DNA of 64,000 nt from Chryseobacterium gregarium DSM 19109. GTDB lineage: Bacteria > Bacteroidota > Bacteroidia > Flavobacteriales > Weeksellaceae. Made by a program: the position numbers and the translations under genes. Of the stretch, positions 40,970 to 50,040 are shown piece after piece. Position 1 is the stretch's first letter, and the number at the start of each line of letters is the position of its first letter. Below the pieces are notes generated by a model. The model saw only the letters and a program-made list of their open reading frames with translations, had not been told where the DNA came from and made no database searches. Location of the stretch: assembly GCF_000430845.1 (NCBI RefSeq), contig NZ_AUMU01000001.1, forward strand, positions 62,001-126,000, read 5' to 3'.

Positions 40970-42085
40970 ATGAAATTGTTTAACAAAAATATAATTCTGG
41001 CAGCGGCAAGCATTTCGCTGATGAGTTGTACACCAATTTATAAAAAAATGAACGTAGACAAAGAAACTTACGAAGGTCTTAATGACGGACTTTATGCAAA
41101 TCTTCAAACGACAAAAGGCAACCTTATCGTAAAACTTGAAGATAAAAAAGCACCTGTAACTGTGGCTAATTTTGTTGGTCTTGCAGAAGGAAAAATTGAT
41201 AACAAAGCGAAAGCGAAAGGCGTTCCTTTTTATGACGGGACAATTTTCCACAGAGTGATCAAAGATTTCATGATCCAGGGAGGAGATCCTCAGGGAACGG
41301 GGATGGGAGATCCCGGATATAAATTTGAGGACGAGAAAAACGACCTTCAGCACACAGGAAAAGGAATTCTTTCTATGGCGAATTCAGGTCCTAATACCAA
41401 CGGTTCCCAGTTCTTCATTACGGAAGTTGCAACTCCTTGGTTAGACGGGAAACACACGATTTTCGGGAAAGTGGTACAGGGGAATGACGTGATCGATGCG
41501 ATTGCCAATGTAGAAAAAGGGCCTCAGGATAAGCCTAAAACGGATATCGTTTTAGAAAAAGTATCTGTATTCAGCAAAGGTGACGAGTATAAAAACTACG
41601 ATCCTGCAAAAACTTTCAACGAAGGTAAAGCTAAAATTGCAGAAAACAACAAAGCGGCCATGGCGAAAGCAGAAGCTGACAAAAAGAAAAAAGAAGAGGA
41701 ATTCAAAGCCAACCAGGAGAAAATGGTAGAGGATCTGAAAGCGGGAATGCAGAAAACGGAATCCGGCCTTTATTATAAAATTACGAAAACCGCTGAAGGA
41801 AAAGCTCCGAAAGCAGGAGACAATGTTTCAGTACATTACGCCGGGAAACTGGTGGACGGAACTGAATTCGATTCTTCATTCAAAAGAAACGAGCCGATCG
41901 ACATTCCAATCGGGATGGGAAGAGTGATCAAAGGTTGGGACGAAGGGATTCTTCTGTTAAAAGAAGGCGAAGCGGCCACTTTACTGATTCCGCCGGCAAT
42001 GGGTTACGGAGCCAACGGTGCAGGAGGCGTAATCCCGCCAAATGCATGGCTGGTATTTGATGTTGAGCTTGTAAAAGTAAAATAA
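40970..42085 (+). CDS. Cyclophilin-FKBP fusion PPIase lipoprotein
   Basis: A 371-residue lipoprotein (Cys20 in SLMSC) that joins two unrelated prolyl isomerases: an N-terminal cyclophilin (about 40-200, with FHRVIKDFMIQGGDPQGTG, GSQFFI and GKHTIFGKV) and a C-terminal FKBP (about 275-371, with VSVHYAGKLVDGTEFDSSF and PPAMGYGANG). A Lys/Glu-rich coiled linker separates them. It would fold exported proteins in the periplasm or at the outer membrane. It starts three bases after the GldI-like gene, so the two PPIases are made together. Confidence 0.92.
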   Translation: MKLFNKNIILAAASISLMSCTPIYKKMNVDKETYEGLNDGLYANLQTTKGNLIVKLEDKKAPVTVANFVGLAEGKIDNKAKAKGVPFYDGTIFHRVIKDFMIQGGDPQGTGMGDPGYKFEDEKNDLQHTGKGILSMANSGPNTNGSQFFITEVATPWLDGKHTIFGKVVQGNDVIDAIANVEKGPQDKPKTDIVLEKVSVFSKGDEYKNYDPAKTFNEGKAKIAENNKAAMAKAEADKKKKEEEFKANQEKMVEDLKAGMQKTESGLYYKITKTAEGKAPKAGDNVSVHYAGKLVDGTEFDSSFKRNEPIDIPIGMGRVIKGWDEGILLLKEGEAATLLIPPAMGYGANGAGGVIPPNAWLVFDVELVKVK

Positions 42086-42108
42086 TTACATATTTGCTGT
42101 TATACTGA

Positions 42109-42136
42109 AAGCTGTCCGAAAGGATGGCTTTTTTTA
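42109..42136 (+). terminator. Terminator of the PPIase operon
   Basis: AAGCTGTCC, loop GAAA, GGATGGCTT followed by TTTTT: nine pairs including two wobbles, 23 bases after the stop. Confidence 0.8.
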
Positions 42137-42251
42137 TTCAGTTATATTACATTCTGTAACATTGTGCCTGAATGATACGACAAATATCATCAAAGGAACG
42201 ATAATAATGTATCCTCAACCTTGCTAAATGAATGCTCATATTTAAACAATA

Positions 42252-42827
42252 ATGAAAATCAAATCACTTCTGCTCCTGTTCGTCCTGTTGTCATGCCTAT
42301 CCTTTGCCCAGGCCAAAGCAAATGCAGATAATCCGGCCATCAGAACATCACTCACCTATTTTGTCAACAGCATCAAAACGAAACAGATCGACCGTGCGGT
42401 CAGCTGTATCTATCCGAAATTTTTCAGCATTGTCACGAAAGAACAGATGACACAGATCCTGAACATGACTTACAATAACCCGTTTATGAAGGTGGAAGTG
42501 CAGAATTTACAGATTTCCTCTGTTGACAAACCTGAACTGATCAGCAGCGAATATTTTTCCATGGTCAGCTACTTTTTAAAGCTTAAATGCAATGTCAGCT
42601 CGATGAATGCTGATATGAAAAAGAAAATCACTACGGCACTGACCGGTAAATACGGTAAAAATAATGTAAAATATCTGGCCAATGAAGGTGCCTATCTTAT
42701 CAATGCGAATATGAAAGCCTGCGCCGTTTCCAAGGACCGTAAATACTGGAAGTTTGTTATTCTTGAAAAGGAATATAAATCACAGCTTATAAAAGTGCTG
42801 CCGAAGAAAGTTTTGGATAAATTTTAG
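42252..42827 (+). CDS. Exported hypothetical protein, 191 aa
   Basis: A protein with a signal peptide (MKIKSLLLLFVLLSCLSFAQ) of unknown family. The mature part is mixed alpha/beta with an early TYFVNSIKTKQIDRAVSCIY stretch reminiscent of NTF2-like cores, but no motif settles it. Cys15 is followed by LSFAQ, so cleavage at the A-Q site is more likely than lipidation. It is flanked by terminators on both sides and so is transcribed alone. Confidence 0.75.
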   Translation: MKIKSLLLLFVLLSCLSFAQAKANADNPAIRTSLTYFVNSIKTKQIDRAVSCIYPKFFSIVTKEQMTQILNMTYNNPFMKVEVQNLQISSVDKPELISSEYFSMVSYFLKLKCNVSSMNADMKKKITTALTGKYGKNNVKYLANEGAYLINANMKACAVSKDRKYWKFVILEKEYKSQLIKVLPKKVLDKF

Positions 42828-42845
42828 AAGTTAAATAGATATTGG

Positions 42846-42873
42846 AAGCCATCTGCGAGGATGGCTTTTTATT
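42846..42873 (+). terminator. Terminator after the exported hypothetical gene
   Basis: AAGCCATC, 6-base loop, GATGGCTT followed by TTT: eight perfect pairs, 18 bases after the stop. Confidence 0.8.
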
Positions 42874-43099
42874 TTTAAAAATCAAGTATATAGAATTTTG
42901 CAGGTTATGATTTCTTAAATTGCACTTTTGGAATATCCTACAATTGCTTCTTAGATGAACTGAACAGCAAATAATATAAAAAGAAGAATGGGGAGCGGCA
43001 GAACTTATGATGAATGCCGGAAATGAAATGAAAGAAGTGCCTGGAATGGTAAAGCATATTATAAAACGGGTTTCATTTTTTAAATGTTGCAAAAAATCT

Positions 43100-43107
43100 T
43101 ATTTTCG
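43100..43107 (+). promoter_or_regulatory. -7-like promoter element of the aspartyl protease gene
   Basis: TATTTTCG (one mismatch to TAnnTTTG) lies 14 bases before the TTG start at 43122. Confidence 0.4.
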
Positions 43108-43121
43108 TATAAAATACCCAA

Positions 43122-44285
43122 TTGAAAAAAATTCTTCACATTTTTTTTATCATAGCTGCTATTGCTGTTTCCGCTCAGGGAAGCCAGTTTTTTGAAAAAG
43201 GAGAGGTACAGCTTCAGCATCCTGTTGAAAAAGTAAACCTGAGATTTGAAAATAACCTGCCGTTTGTAAAGGTAGGTATTAATGGTAAAACCTATAACTT
43301 TCTGTTTGATACCAATGCACCTACTGTTATTTCCGAGGCTATTTATAAGGAACTGGGTCTCAAAAAAAAATATAAGAAATCAATCAAGGATTCTGATGAA
43401 AAGGTACAGGAGCAGATCTTTACTGAACTTCCGGAAATGAAGGTTGACCGGCTTATTTTTAAAAAGGTAGGCGCTGTTGTTTTCAACCTCAATTCGGCGG
43501 AGCTGGGTTGCCTTAAAGTCGACGGCATCATTGGTGCCAACCAGATGGCCAAGCTTTTCTGGAAAGTCAATTATTCTGAAAATTCACTGGAAGCCGCAAA
43601 GGATCTATCACTTTTTGATATTATGGATTATAACATAGTCATTCCCTTTCAAGCACAGCCGCAGAAAACTCCGATAGTCAGCGCATCACTGTTGAACAAA
43701 GAGGTGAAATTCACTTTTGATACCGGTTTTTCGGGCAGGCTGGAAATATCCGGCGATCTCCCGGATCCTAAAGTGCTGCAGGATTTTGTAAAGACTTTCG
43801 GAACCCGTACGACCGGGGCCTTCGGAGCAGCAAAGCCGGCAACGGGATATATTTTTCGTACAGATTCTATGAAAATGGGAAATACGGTATTTCAGAATGA
43901 GAGAATGGCAACCGGAAAAACAAATCTTGCAGGAAATGAATTTTTTAAAGACTTTATTTTTATTATCGATTGGAAAAGCAGCAAGATCTATATGAAGCGT
44001 ATTGAAACTACTCCTTCCAAACTGGAATCTTTTGGCTTCAGCTACCGTTTTGTAAATGCAAAACCGGTCGTTGCCTTTGTGATGAGTCAGGAAAAGTTTC
44101 CTTTGAAAATAGGGGATTCCATCATCAGCATCAACGGGATTTCATTGGAAAACCTGGATCAGGAAATGGCCTGTCATTATTTCATCAACCCCATAGAAAA
44201 AGATCAGCAGTCGATTGATGTCATGATAAAAAGAGACGGAAAAATCCTTGATATTAAAATGAATAAGACAGTGTATCTCAACTGA
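43122..44285 (+). CDS. Exported retropepsin-like aspartyl protease with PDZ domain
   Basis: A 387-residue protein. A signal peptide (MKKILHIFFIIAAIAVSAQG) begins exactly at a TTG codon, so TTG is the start. Two retropepsin-type half sites follow: FDTN at 62-65 in the first half and FDTG at 199-202 in the second. The first has Asn where the family normally has Gly, which may affect activity. A PDZ domain occupies about 305-385 (LKIGDSIISINGISLENL). The substrate is unknown; such proteins trim periplasmic or outer-membrane peptides. It precedes a hypothetical gene by 15 bases. Confidence 0.85.
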   Translation: MKKILHIFFIIAAIAVSAQGSQFFEKGEVQLQHPVEKVNLRFENNLPFVKVGINGKTYNFLFDTNAPTVISEAIYKELGLKKKYKKSIKDSDEKVQEQIFTELPEMKVDRLIFKKVGAVVFNLNSAELGCLKVDGIIGANQMAKLFWKVNYSENSLEAAKDLSLFDIMDYNIVIPFQAQPQKTPIVSASLLNKEVKFTFDTGFSGRLEISGDLPDPKVLQDFVKTFGTRTTGAFGAAKPATGYIFRTDSMKMGNTVFQNERMATGKTNLAGNEFFKDFIFIIDWKSSKIYMKRIETTPSKLESFGFSYRFVNAKPVVAFVMSQEKFPLKIGDSIISINGISLENLDQEMACHYFINPIEKDQQSIDVMIKRDGKILDIKMNKTVYLN

Positions 44286-44300
44286 TTTTTCGGCAATCTG

Positions 44301-44798
44301 ATGAATATGATAACTGAAGAAAATCTGAAGCCGGAAATACTAAATTTACTTGCCGGCCTCTTACGTCTGGCAGACCGGTGCTGCTGGAATAAGCTGTCTC
44401 CGGAATGTTTCTTTATTATAACTGATTTTAATGAATTTATCGACAGCAACGGTTTTGAAAACCATAAACTTAAAAATAAAATAAACAGTCAGAAAGCATT
44501 GCAGGATCTGGATTCATCAATTGAACTTTTGAAGAAAGAATATGCTGACCTCTACGATATCGTTTTATATGTTTTTAAAGCAGGAAGGCATAAAACCGTT
44601 ATCGAAATCGAATACTACAGGAAATCAAACTTTGACCCTGATTATTTTGAAAAGATAAAGAATAATCCGCCAATGCTTCATGCAAAAATTCATATGCCGC
44701 CTTATGGTAAAGGTGGAAAAAAGTTTGATGTCAACTGGAAACGAAGAGGATGGAGGCATCGATGGAATATGCTCGTATACAACTCCCGTATTTTCTGA
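44301..44798 (+). CDS. Hypothetical protein, 165 aa
   Basis: A soluble protein with no recognised family. It is mixed charged/helical with LLAGLLRLADRCCWNKLSPE near the start, and ends in a basic Trp/Arg-rich tail (NWKRRGWRHRWNMLVYNSR). It starts 15 bases after the protease stop and so is probably co-transcribed. Confidence 0.65.
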   Translation: MNMITEENLKPEILNLLAGLLRLADRCCWNKLSPECFFIITDFNEFIDSNGFENHKLKNKINSQKALQDLDSSIELLKKEYADLYDIVLYVFKAGRHKTVIEIEYYRKSNFDPDYFEKIKNNPPMLHAKIHMPPYGKGGKKFDVNWKRRGWRHRWNMLVYNSRIF

Positions 44799-44884
44799 TA
44801 CGGACAGACTTTAGCTCAGAAAATTATATATCCATTACAAAATACGCTGTTGATCAAAACAGATAAGTGTATATGAATAATTTT

Positions 44885-46243
44885 TTACCAGTTCTTATCA
44901 ATCATATAAATCAGCTGCGTCATTACCGTGGCACCAAGCAGCAATTCCCTCCGGTTTACTTTTTCAAAAGTATCTTCTTCCGTATGGTGGATGTCAAAAT
45001 ACCGTTGTGAGTCCGGAACCAGTTCGGCAGTCGGAATGGCCATGTCATGAAGCGGATAAAGATCGGTCCCCGAATAGGTTTCTTTAAAGTCATAAACCCC
45101 GTAAGGTAGGAACAGGTTTGCCCAGCCTTGAATCTGTTTTCTTTTCACATCATCCATATTCAGTGAAATCCCTCTCGGCGTAAATCCTCCGGCATCGGAT
45201 TCTATGGCAAACAGATGCTTTTCGCTGTTTTCCCGGGCAGTTTTTCCATACTGAATACCTCCTTTAACGCCGTTTTCTTCATTGGCAAAACAAATAACCC
45301 GGATCGTATGATTATTCGCTATTTTAAGGTTTTTGAAAGTTCTCAGCACTTCAATGCTCTGAACAATCCCGGCACCATCGTCATGTGCTCCTTCGCCCAC
45401 GTCCCAGGAATCCAGATGTCCGCCGACCACGATAACACTTTTATCTTTTTTACCGGTGATCTCGCCGATGACAGAGTGGGACTGCTTTTCACCCTTCATG
45501 CCACAACTGGAATTAAGCTTTGCGATAATTTTCTGTGATTTTAAAAGACCGGCCAGCTCATCGGCAGTCGTATTTCCGATAGCAACAGCAGGAATTTTAG
45601 TACCTTCCTGATCGTAGCGCATTCCGCCCGTGTGGGGAATATCATCGAAAGCAGAGGAAAGCGAACGGATGACCGCGAATTTTCCTCCTTTTTTTGCCGT
45701 TAAGGAAGCTGCAGTTGTTCTGTACTTTGCTGCATCACCATACCCTCTGAACGTTTCAACATACGACTGACTAAAAGGATAATTAAAAAAAACGATTTTA
45801 TCTTTTACCTGTTCCGGCGGAAGTTTTTCGTATTCTTCCATTGATTTTACCATGATAATCTCTCCGGAAATATCTTTCCCGCCCGTTCCTTCAGAATTTC
45901 CTAAAGACAGCATTTTAAGGCTTTTCCAGGTGCCGTCGGAGGATTTGATCTGTAAAGATTCTTTCCCTCTGACCCAGACCGGAACCATAACCTCCTGAAG
46001 CCATACTTTGTCGGCTCCTGCCTCACGGAGCTTCTTCGCGGCCCATTGTACCGCTTTTTCATAGGATTCTGAACCGCTTAGCCGATGACCGATGTTCTTT
46101 GTTAAATCCTTTAATTCAACATAGCCTTTGCCGTTATTTAATATCTCCGTTGAAATCTTGGCAAACTGTACGGAGTCTTCTTTAGTTTGTCCGAAAGCAG
46201 CCATGCCTGTTAGCAGTAATAATATTCCCGTTATTTTTTTCAT
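44885..46243 (-). CDS. M28 family metallopeptidase, intact active site
   Basis: A 452-residue exported peptidase (signal MKKITGILLLLTGMAAFGQ) resembling plasma glutamate carboxypeptidase (M28). It has a PA domain at about 120-250. Metal and catalytic residues are all present: H276 in GGHLDSW, D288/D289, the Glu pair E322-E323, D350 in ESDAGG and H419 or H420 in DIHHTEED. It is the last gene of the serC-serA-DUF1015-M28-M28 operon and follows its paralogue by two bases. It should be a zinc aminopeptidase/carboxypeptidase of the periplasm or outer membrane. Confidence 0.9.
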   Translation of the reverse strand: MKKITGILLLLTGMAAFGQTKEDSVQFAKISTEILNNGKGYVELKDLTKNIGHRLSGSESYEKAVQWAAKKLREAGADKVWLQEVMVPVWVRGKESLQIKSSDGTWKSLKMLSLGNSEGTGGKDISGEIIMVKSMEEYEKLPPEQVKDKIVFFNYPFSQSYVETFRGYGDAAKYRTTAASLTAKKGGKFAVIRSLSSAFDDIPHTGGMRYDQEGTKIPAVAIGNTTADELAGLLKSQKIIAKLNSSCGMKGEKQSHSVIGEITGKKDKSVIVVGGHLDSWDVGEGAHDDGAGIVQSIEVLRTFKNLKIANNHTIRVICFANEENGVKGGIQYGKTARENSEKHLFAIESDAGGFTPRGISLNMDDVKRKQIQGWANLFLPYGVYDFKETYSGTDLYPLHDMAIPTAELVPDSQRYFDIHHTEEDTFEKVNRRELLLGATVMTQLIYMIDKNW

Positions 46244-46245
46244 AG

Positions 46246-47649
46246 TTACCAGTTTTTATCAATCATAAAGATCATTTGGGCCATCGCCGTTGCTCCGAGA
46301 AGAAGTTCCCGTTTATTTACTTTATCAAAAGTATCTTCTACGGAATGGTGGTAATCAAAATACCTTTGGGTATCGACAACCAATTCTGCCAATGGAATAT
46401 CCAGTTTTTTCAGGGGAGAAATATCCTGAATGGCATAGGTCTGGTCAAAGTCATAAACGCCGTAAGGAAGGAAATACTCTTTCCATGGAAAAATAAGCCG
46501 CCTTCTTTGCGGAGACATGTCCAGTGAAAATCCTCTCGGGGAATATCCGCCCGCATCTGTGCCTAAAGCGAAAATATGTTTTTCGTCTTTCTTTTTTACA
46601 TAAGCGGCATACATGTCCCGGCCCTGTCCGCCGTTTTCGCTGTTGGCGTACAATACTACCCGGATCGTATGATTGTTCTGAATGCCCAGAGCTTTCAGTG
46701 TTCTCAGTACTTCAATGCACTGCACGACTCCGGTGCCGTCATCAGTCGCCCCTTCCCCGAAATCCCAGGAATCCAGCTGGGCTCCCAGAACAATGACTTT
46801 AGAATCCTTTTTGCCCGGAATTTCAGCAATGATGTTGGGATTGGTGGCATATCCTTTTGATTCGGCATTCATATTGAGCTTTGCCGTAACTTTTTGTTTT
46901 TTTAATAATTTTTCCAGTTCATCCGCAGACCGTACTCCGATAGACAGTGCGGGGATCTTTACCTTGTCATCAGCTTCATAATAGATCATTTTGGCATGAG
47001 GCGTATCATCATAGGCTGTGGTTAACGATCTTATGATTAAAGCTTTCGCACCTGTTTTGGAAATGACGGAAGCTGAAATCAGTTTTGATTTTGCCGTCGC
47101 CAGATAAGAATCACTGGTATTGATGATGGTAGGATCCATAGGAAGGTTCACAAAAACAATTTTGTCCTTAAGCTGCCCAATTGAAAGAGCGTTAAGTTCA
47201 GAAGTGTTGCTGATCATTACAATTTCTCCCGTCAGGTCTTTCCCGCCCGTTCCTTCAGAGTTTCCGAAAGACAGCATCCTGATATTCTTCCAGTCTCCGC
47301 TGCCTGCTTTAATGAATAAGGATTCTTTGCCTCTTATCCAGACCGGAGCTTTTGCTTCCTGTCTCCAGATCATTTCAATACCGGTTTCTTTTAGCTTTCT
47401 TTCCGCCCAGTCTGCCGCTTTCATATAACCTACAGTGGCACTGAAACGCGGGCCAATGCCTTTCGTCAGTTCTCCGAGGTTGTCATACGCCGTACCGTGA
47501 GTCATGATTTCATCCGAAATTTTTTTAAACTCCTCATGATAATTCATTTTTACCATTGCGGGTTTTCTGGCAGGGCTTTTTTGGGGCTTTTTTTGAGAAA
47601 ATAAAAATCCACTCAAAAAGAGTGGAAGGATAATGAATATTTTTTTCAT
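46246..47649 (-). CDS. M28-like metallopeptidase with altered active site
   Basis: A 467-residue exported paralogue of the next gene, with the same domain order. The first zinc ligand is Gln (Q291 in GAQLDSW, where the neighbour has His), and the catalytic Glu of the EE pair is Ser (S337-E338). The remaining ligands D303/D304, D365 and H434/H435 are kept. The substrate loop YSGTD of the neighbour is YAIQD here. It therefore looks unable to bind two zincs normally and may be inactive, specialised or regulatory. A signal peptide and a Pro/Lys-rich segment (about 20-32) precede the domain. It is two bases from the intact paralogue. Confidence 0.88.
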   Translation of the reverse strand: MKKIFIILPLFLSGFLFSQKKPQKSPARKPAMVKMNYHEEFKKISDEIMTHGTAYDNLGELTKGIGPRFSATVGYMKAADWAERKLKETGIEMIWRQEAKAPVWIRGKESLFIKAGSGDWKNIRMLSFGNSEGTGGKDLTGEIVMISNTSELNALSIGQLKDKIVFVNLPMDPTIINTSDSYLATAKSKLISASVISKTGAKALIIRSLTTAYDDTPHAKMIYYEADDKVKIPALSIGVRSADELEKLLKKQKVTAKLNMNAESKGYATNPNIIAEIPGKKDSKVIVLGAQLDSWDFGEGATDDGTGVVQCIEVLRTLKALGIQNNHTIRVVLYANSENGGQGRDMYAAYVKKKDEKHIFALGTDAGGYSPRGFSLDMSPQRRRLIFPWKEYFLPYGVYDFDQTYAIQDISPLKKLDIPLAELVVDTQRYFDYHHSVEDTFDKVNKRELLLGATAMAQMIFMIDKNW

Positions 47650-47703
47650 TTTTTATTTACCTTTCTTTTCTGGTGCTAAAAGTAAGGAAAAATTGATTAT
47701 TTT

Positions 47704-48948
47704 TTACTGTTTCATGTCGTACATTAACAGTGCGGTTATTAATTTAGGTTCTATAAATGTACATTTCGGAGGCATGCTCAGCTTTAGGTCTGAGATTTTG
47801 ATCATGTCGTTAAAACTGACAGGGTAGATCCCGAATCCTGCCTTGCCTTCGCCTTTGTCAATTTTTTCTTTAATCAGCGCTATGCCTTCAAGATTTGAAG
47901 TACCTTTTACGTAATCAATTTTTTCAGAGCTGTCCGGATCTTCGATTTTCAGGATATTTTTAAATATAAATTTATCCAAAAGATGATGGTCCAGGTTATC
48001 CAAAGACATTTCCTGGGAACGGAGGTCGTGTTTTACGTGAAGCGAGTAAAATTTACCGTCCAGATACATGGAAATATGGAATTTCTGTGAGGGAAAATAG
48101 GCTGTTTCCCCTTTTTCGTGAATCAGGAAATATTTTTCCAGTTCCTTTAAAAATACTTCGTTGGACAAGCCGTTGAGATCCGTTACAATCCTGTTGTAAT
48201 CATGGATTTTAATTGACTGGTTGGATACGATGAAACTGTATACAAAATTATAAAGCTCCGTCCCGTTATGCCTTTTGTTTTTTTCTTTGTGATGTTTGGC
48301 ATTAAGCGCTGTTGAACCGATCCTGTGGTGGCCGTCTGCAATATAAAAAGCATCGATCTGGTCAATGACCTCTTTAAACTGCTGGAGTTTCAGGCGGTTG
48401 TCTATCCTCCATATTTTATGCCTGATCCCTTTCGTATCCACATGATTGAAAATGGGAACATTTTTTTCCTCATGGTTCATTAGCAGCTCGATCTTGGAGT
48501 TGGAAGGGTAGGTCAGCAGTACAGGTTCCGCCTGCAGGTTTACTTTCTCCAGATAATGAGCCAGCTTTTCCTTTTTCTGGGGAATGGTGCTTTCATGCCT
48601 TTTGATCTTGCCGCTCCAGAAATCTTCAATGCTCGCTAAACCCAAAAGTCCTCTGAAAACCTGTTTGGTGGGGTAGATCTGCTCATAAAGATAATAGGAA
48701 GAATTGTCCTGAACAAGTTTTTTTTCCTCCATCAGTTCTTCGAAAGTCGACCGGATCTTTCTTAAATTCCTGTCGATATCCTTGGATTTGCTTACAACAT
48801 AAGGTTTGATCATATTGATGTAAGTGTCTTCAACTTGAGCTTTCCCGGTTATCTCTTCCTGAGTGAAGTTATCAAGAGGATGGGTAGGGAAAGTGCTCTC
48901 ATGGTCTTTATGAGGTCTTATTCCACGAAATGGTTTGAAAATAGGCAT
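47704..48948 (-). CDS. DUF1015 domain protein
   Basis: A 414-residue cytoplasmic protein of the DUF1015 family, whose function is not known. The hallmark is the FYIADGHHRIGSTAL stretch. It starts 3 bases after the end of the SerA-like gene, and this arrangement next to a phosphoglycerate dehydrogenase is common in the phylum, suggesting a link to serine metabolism. The C-terminal end is 54 bases from the altered M28 gene, in the same operon. Confidence 0.9.
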   Translation of the reverse strand: MPIFKPFRGIRPHKDHESTFPTHPLDNFTQEEITGKAQVEDTYINMIKPYVVSKSKDIDRNLRKIRSTFEELMEEKKLVQDNSSYYLYEQIYPTKQVFRGLLGLASIEDFWSGKIKRHESTIPQKKEKLAHYLEKVNLQAEPVLLTYPSNSKIELLMNHEEKNVPIFNHVDTKGIRHKIWRIDNRLKLQQFKEVIDQIDAFYIADGHHRIGSTALNAKHHKEKNKRHNGTELYNFVYSFIVSNQSIKIHDYNRIVTDLNGLSNEVFLKELEKYFLIHEKGETAYFPSQKFHISMYLDGKFYSLHVKHDLRSQEMSLDNLDHHLLDKFIFKNILKIEDPDSSEKIDYVKGTSNLEGIALIKEKIDKGEGKAGFGIYPVSFNDMIKISDLKLSMPPKCTFIEPKLITALLMYDMKQ

Positions 48949-48951
48949 ATG

Positions 48952-49914
48952 TTATAGTATAGTTTCTTTTATCTTAATAATTTGTTCGGCTAATTCGGCG
49001 CCGATCTTTTCCTGTGCATCTACGGTATTTCCACCGATGTGCGGGGAAAGCGACAGTGCAGGGTTCATAAGCAGCGGCAGTTCCGGATTAGGCTCGTTTT
49101 CGAAAACATCCAGCGCGGCACCGGCTACTTTTTCAGATTCAATAAAATCAATCAGTGCCACTTCATTGATTACGCCGCCCCTTGCCGTATTCACAATATA
49201 CACCCCATCTTTCATTTTTTCAAACTGCGGCGTATCGATAACATATTCTGTCGTTTTCGGCGTATTGATGCTGATGAAGTCCGATTCCCGGAGGAAAGCA
49301 TCCATATCGTTGTCCGAAGTAATCTCAAATTTCAACGACTGCCCGTCAAAAAAATCTAAGGTAAGAACTTCTGTTTTAGGTTTCCGGGTAAGGACTTTCA
49401 CTTTCATTCCCAGGGAAATTCCCATTTTAACGACTTCCTGGCCGATGCTTCCAAAACCGATCACGCCTAAAGTTTTCCCGTAAAGCTCATAGGCCTTGCT
49501 GAACGATTTCTTCATCGCATCGAAATGTGTTTCCCCTTCCAATGGCATCAGCCTGTTGGATTCGTGAAGGAACCTCGCCAGGGAAAAGAAATGGGCAAAA
49601 ACAAGTTCCGCCACAGATTTTGAAGAAGCGTTGGGGGTATTGATGATGTAGATGCCTTTTTCGATTGCATAATTTACGTCAATATTATCCATTCCGATGC
49701 CTCCTCTTCCGATGATTTTAAGGCTGGGGCAGGCATCAATAAGATCCTGCCTTACTTTGGTTGCGCTTCTTACCAGAAGCACATCCACATTATTTTCGTT
49801 GATGAAACCGATCAGGTGGTTTTGGGCCACCCTGTTGTCCAGTATTTCAATTCCGGCGTTCCTCAGTGCCTGTTCTCCCGCTGCAGAAATTCCGTCGTTA
49901 GCTAAAACTTTCAT
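48952..49914 (-). CDS. serA: D-3-phosphoglycerate dehydrogenase-like (SerA family)
   Basis: A 320-residue D-2-hydroxyacid dehydrogenase. The NAD-binding loop GVIGFGSIGQE, the catalytic-pair regions NTARGGVI and SPHIGG, and the N-terminal RSATKVRQDLI are present. It has only the catalytic and nucleotide-binding domains, with no ACT or ASB regulatory tail, so feedback by serine would need another route. Its position directly after serC supports a serine-synthesis role over other hydroxyacid dehydrogenases. Confidence 0.85.
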   Translation of the reverse strand: MKVLANDGISAAGEQALRNAGIEILDNRVAQNHLIGFINENNVDVLLVRSATKVRQDLIDACPSLKIIGRGGIGMDNIDVNYAIEKGIYIINTPNASSKSVAELVFAHFFSLARFLHESNRLMPLEGETHFDAMKKSFSKAYELYGKTLGVIGFGSIGQEVVKMGISLGMKVKVLTRKPKTEVLTLDFFDGQSLKFEITSDNDMDAFLRESDFISINTPKTTEYVIDTPQFEKMKDGVYIVNTARGGVINEVALIDFIESEKVAGAALDVFENEPNPELPLLMNPALSLSPHIGGNTVDAQEKIGAELAEQIIKIKETIL

Positions 49915-50040
49915 GGTTCGTATATTTTGATTTAAAGATTAAAAAACAGGATATTCAAAAATTCTAAATCATCTCCGCAAATTAAGAAAATTTAAAATAA
50001 TGTTCATCCCCCTTTAATCCCCGCTTTTATAATCGTTATG

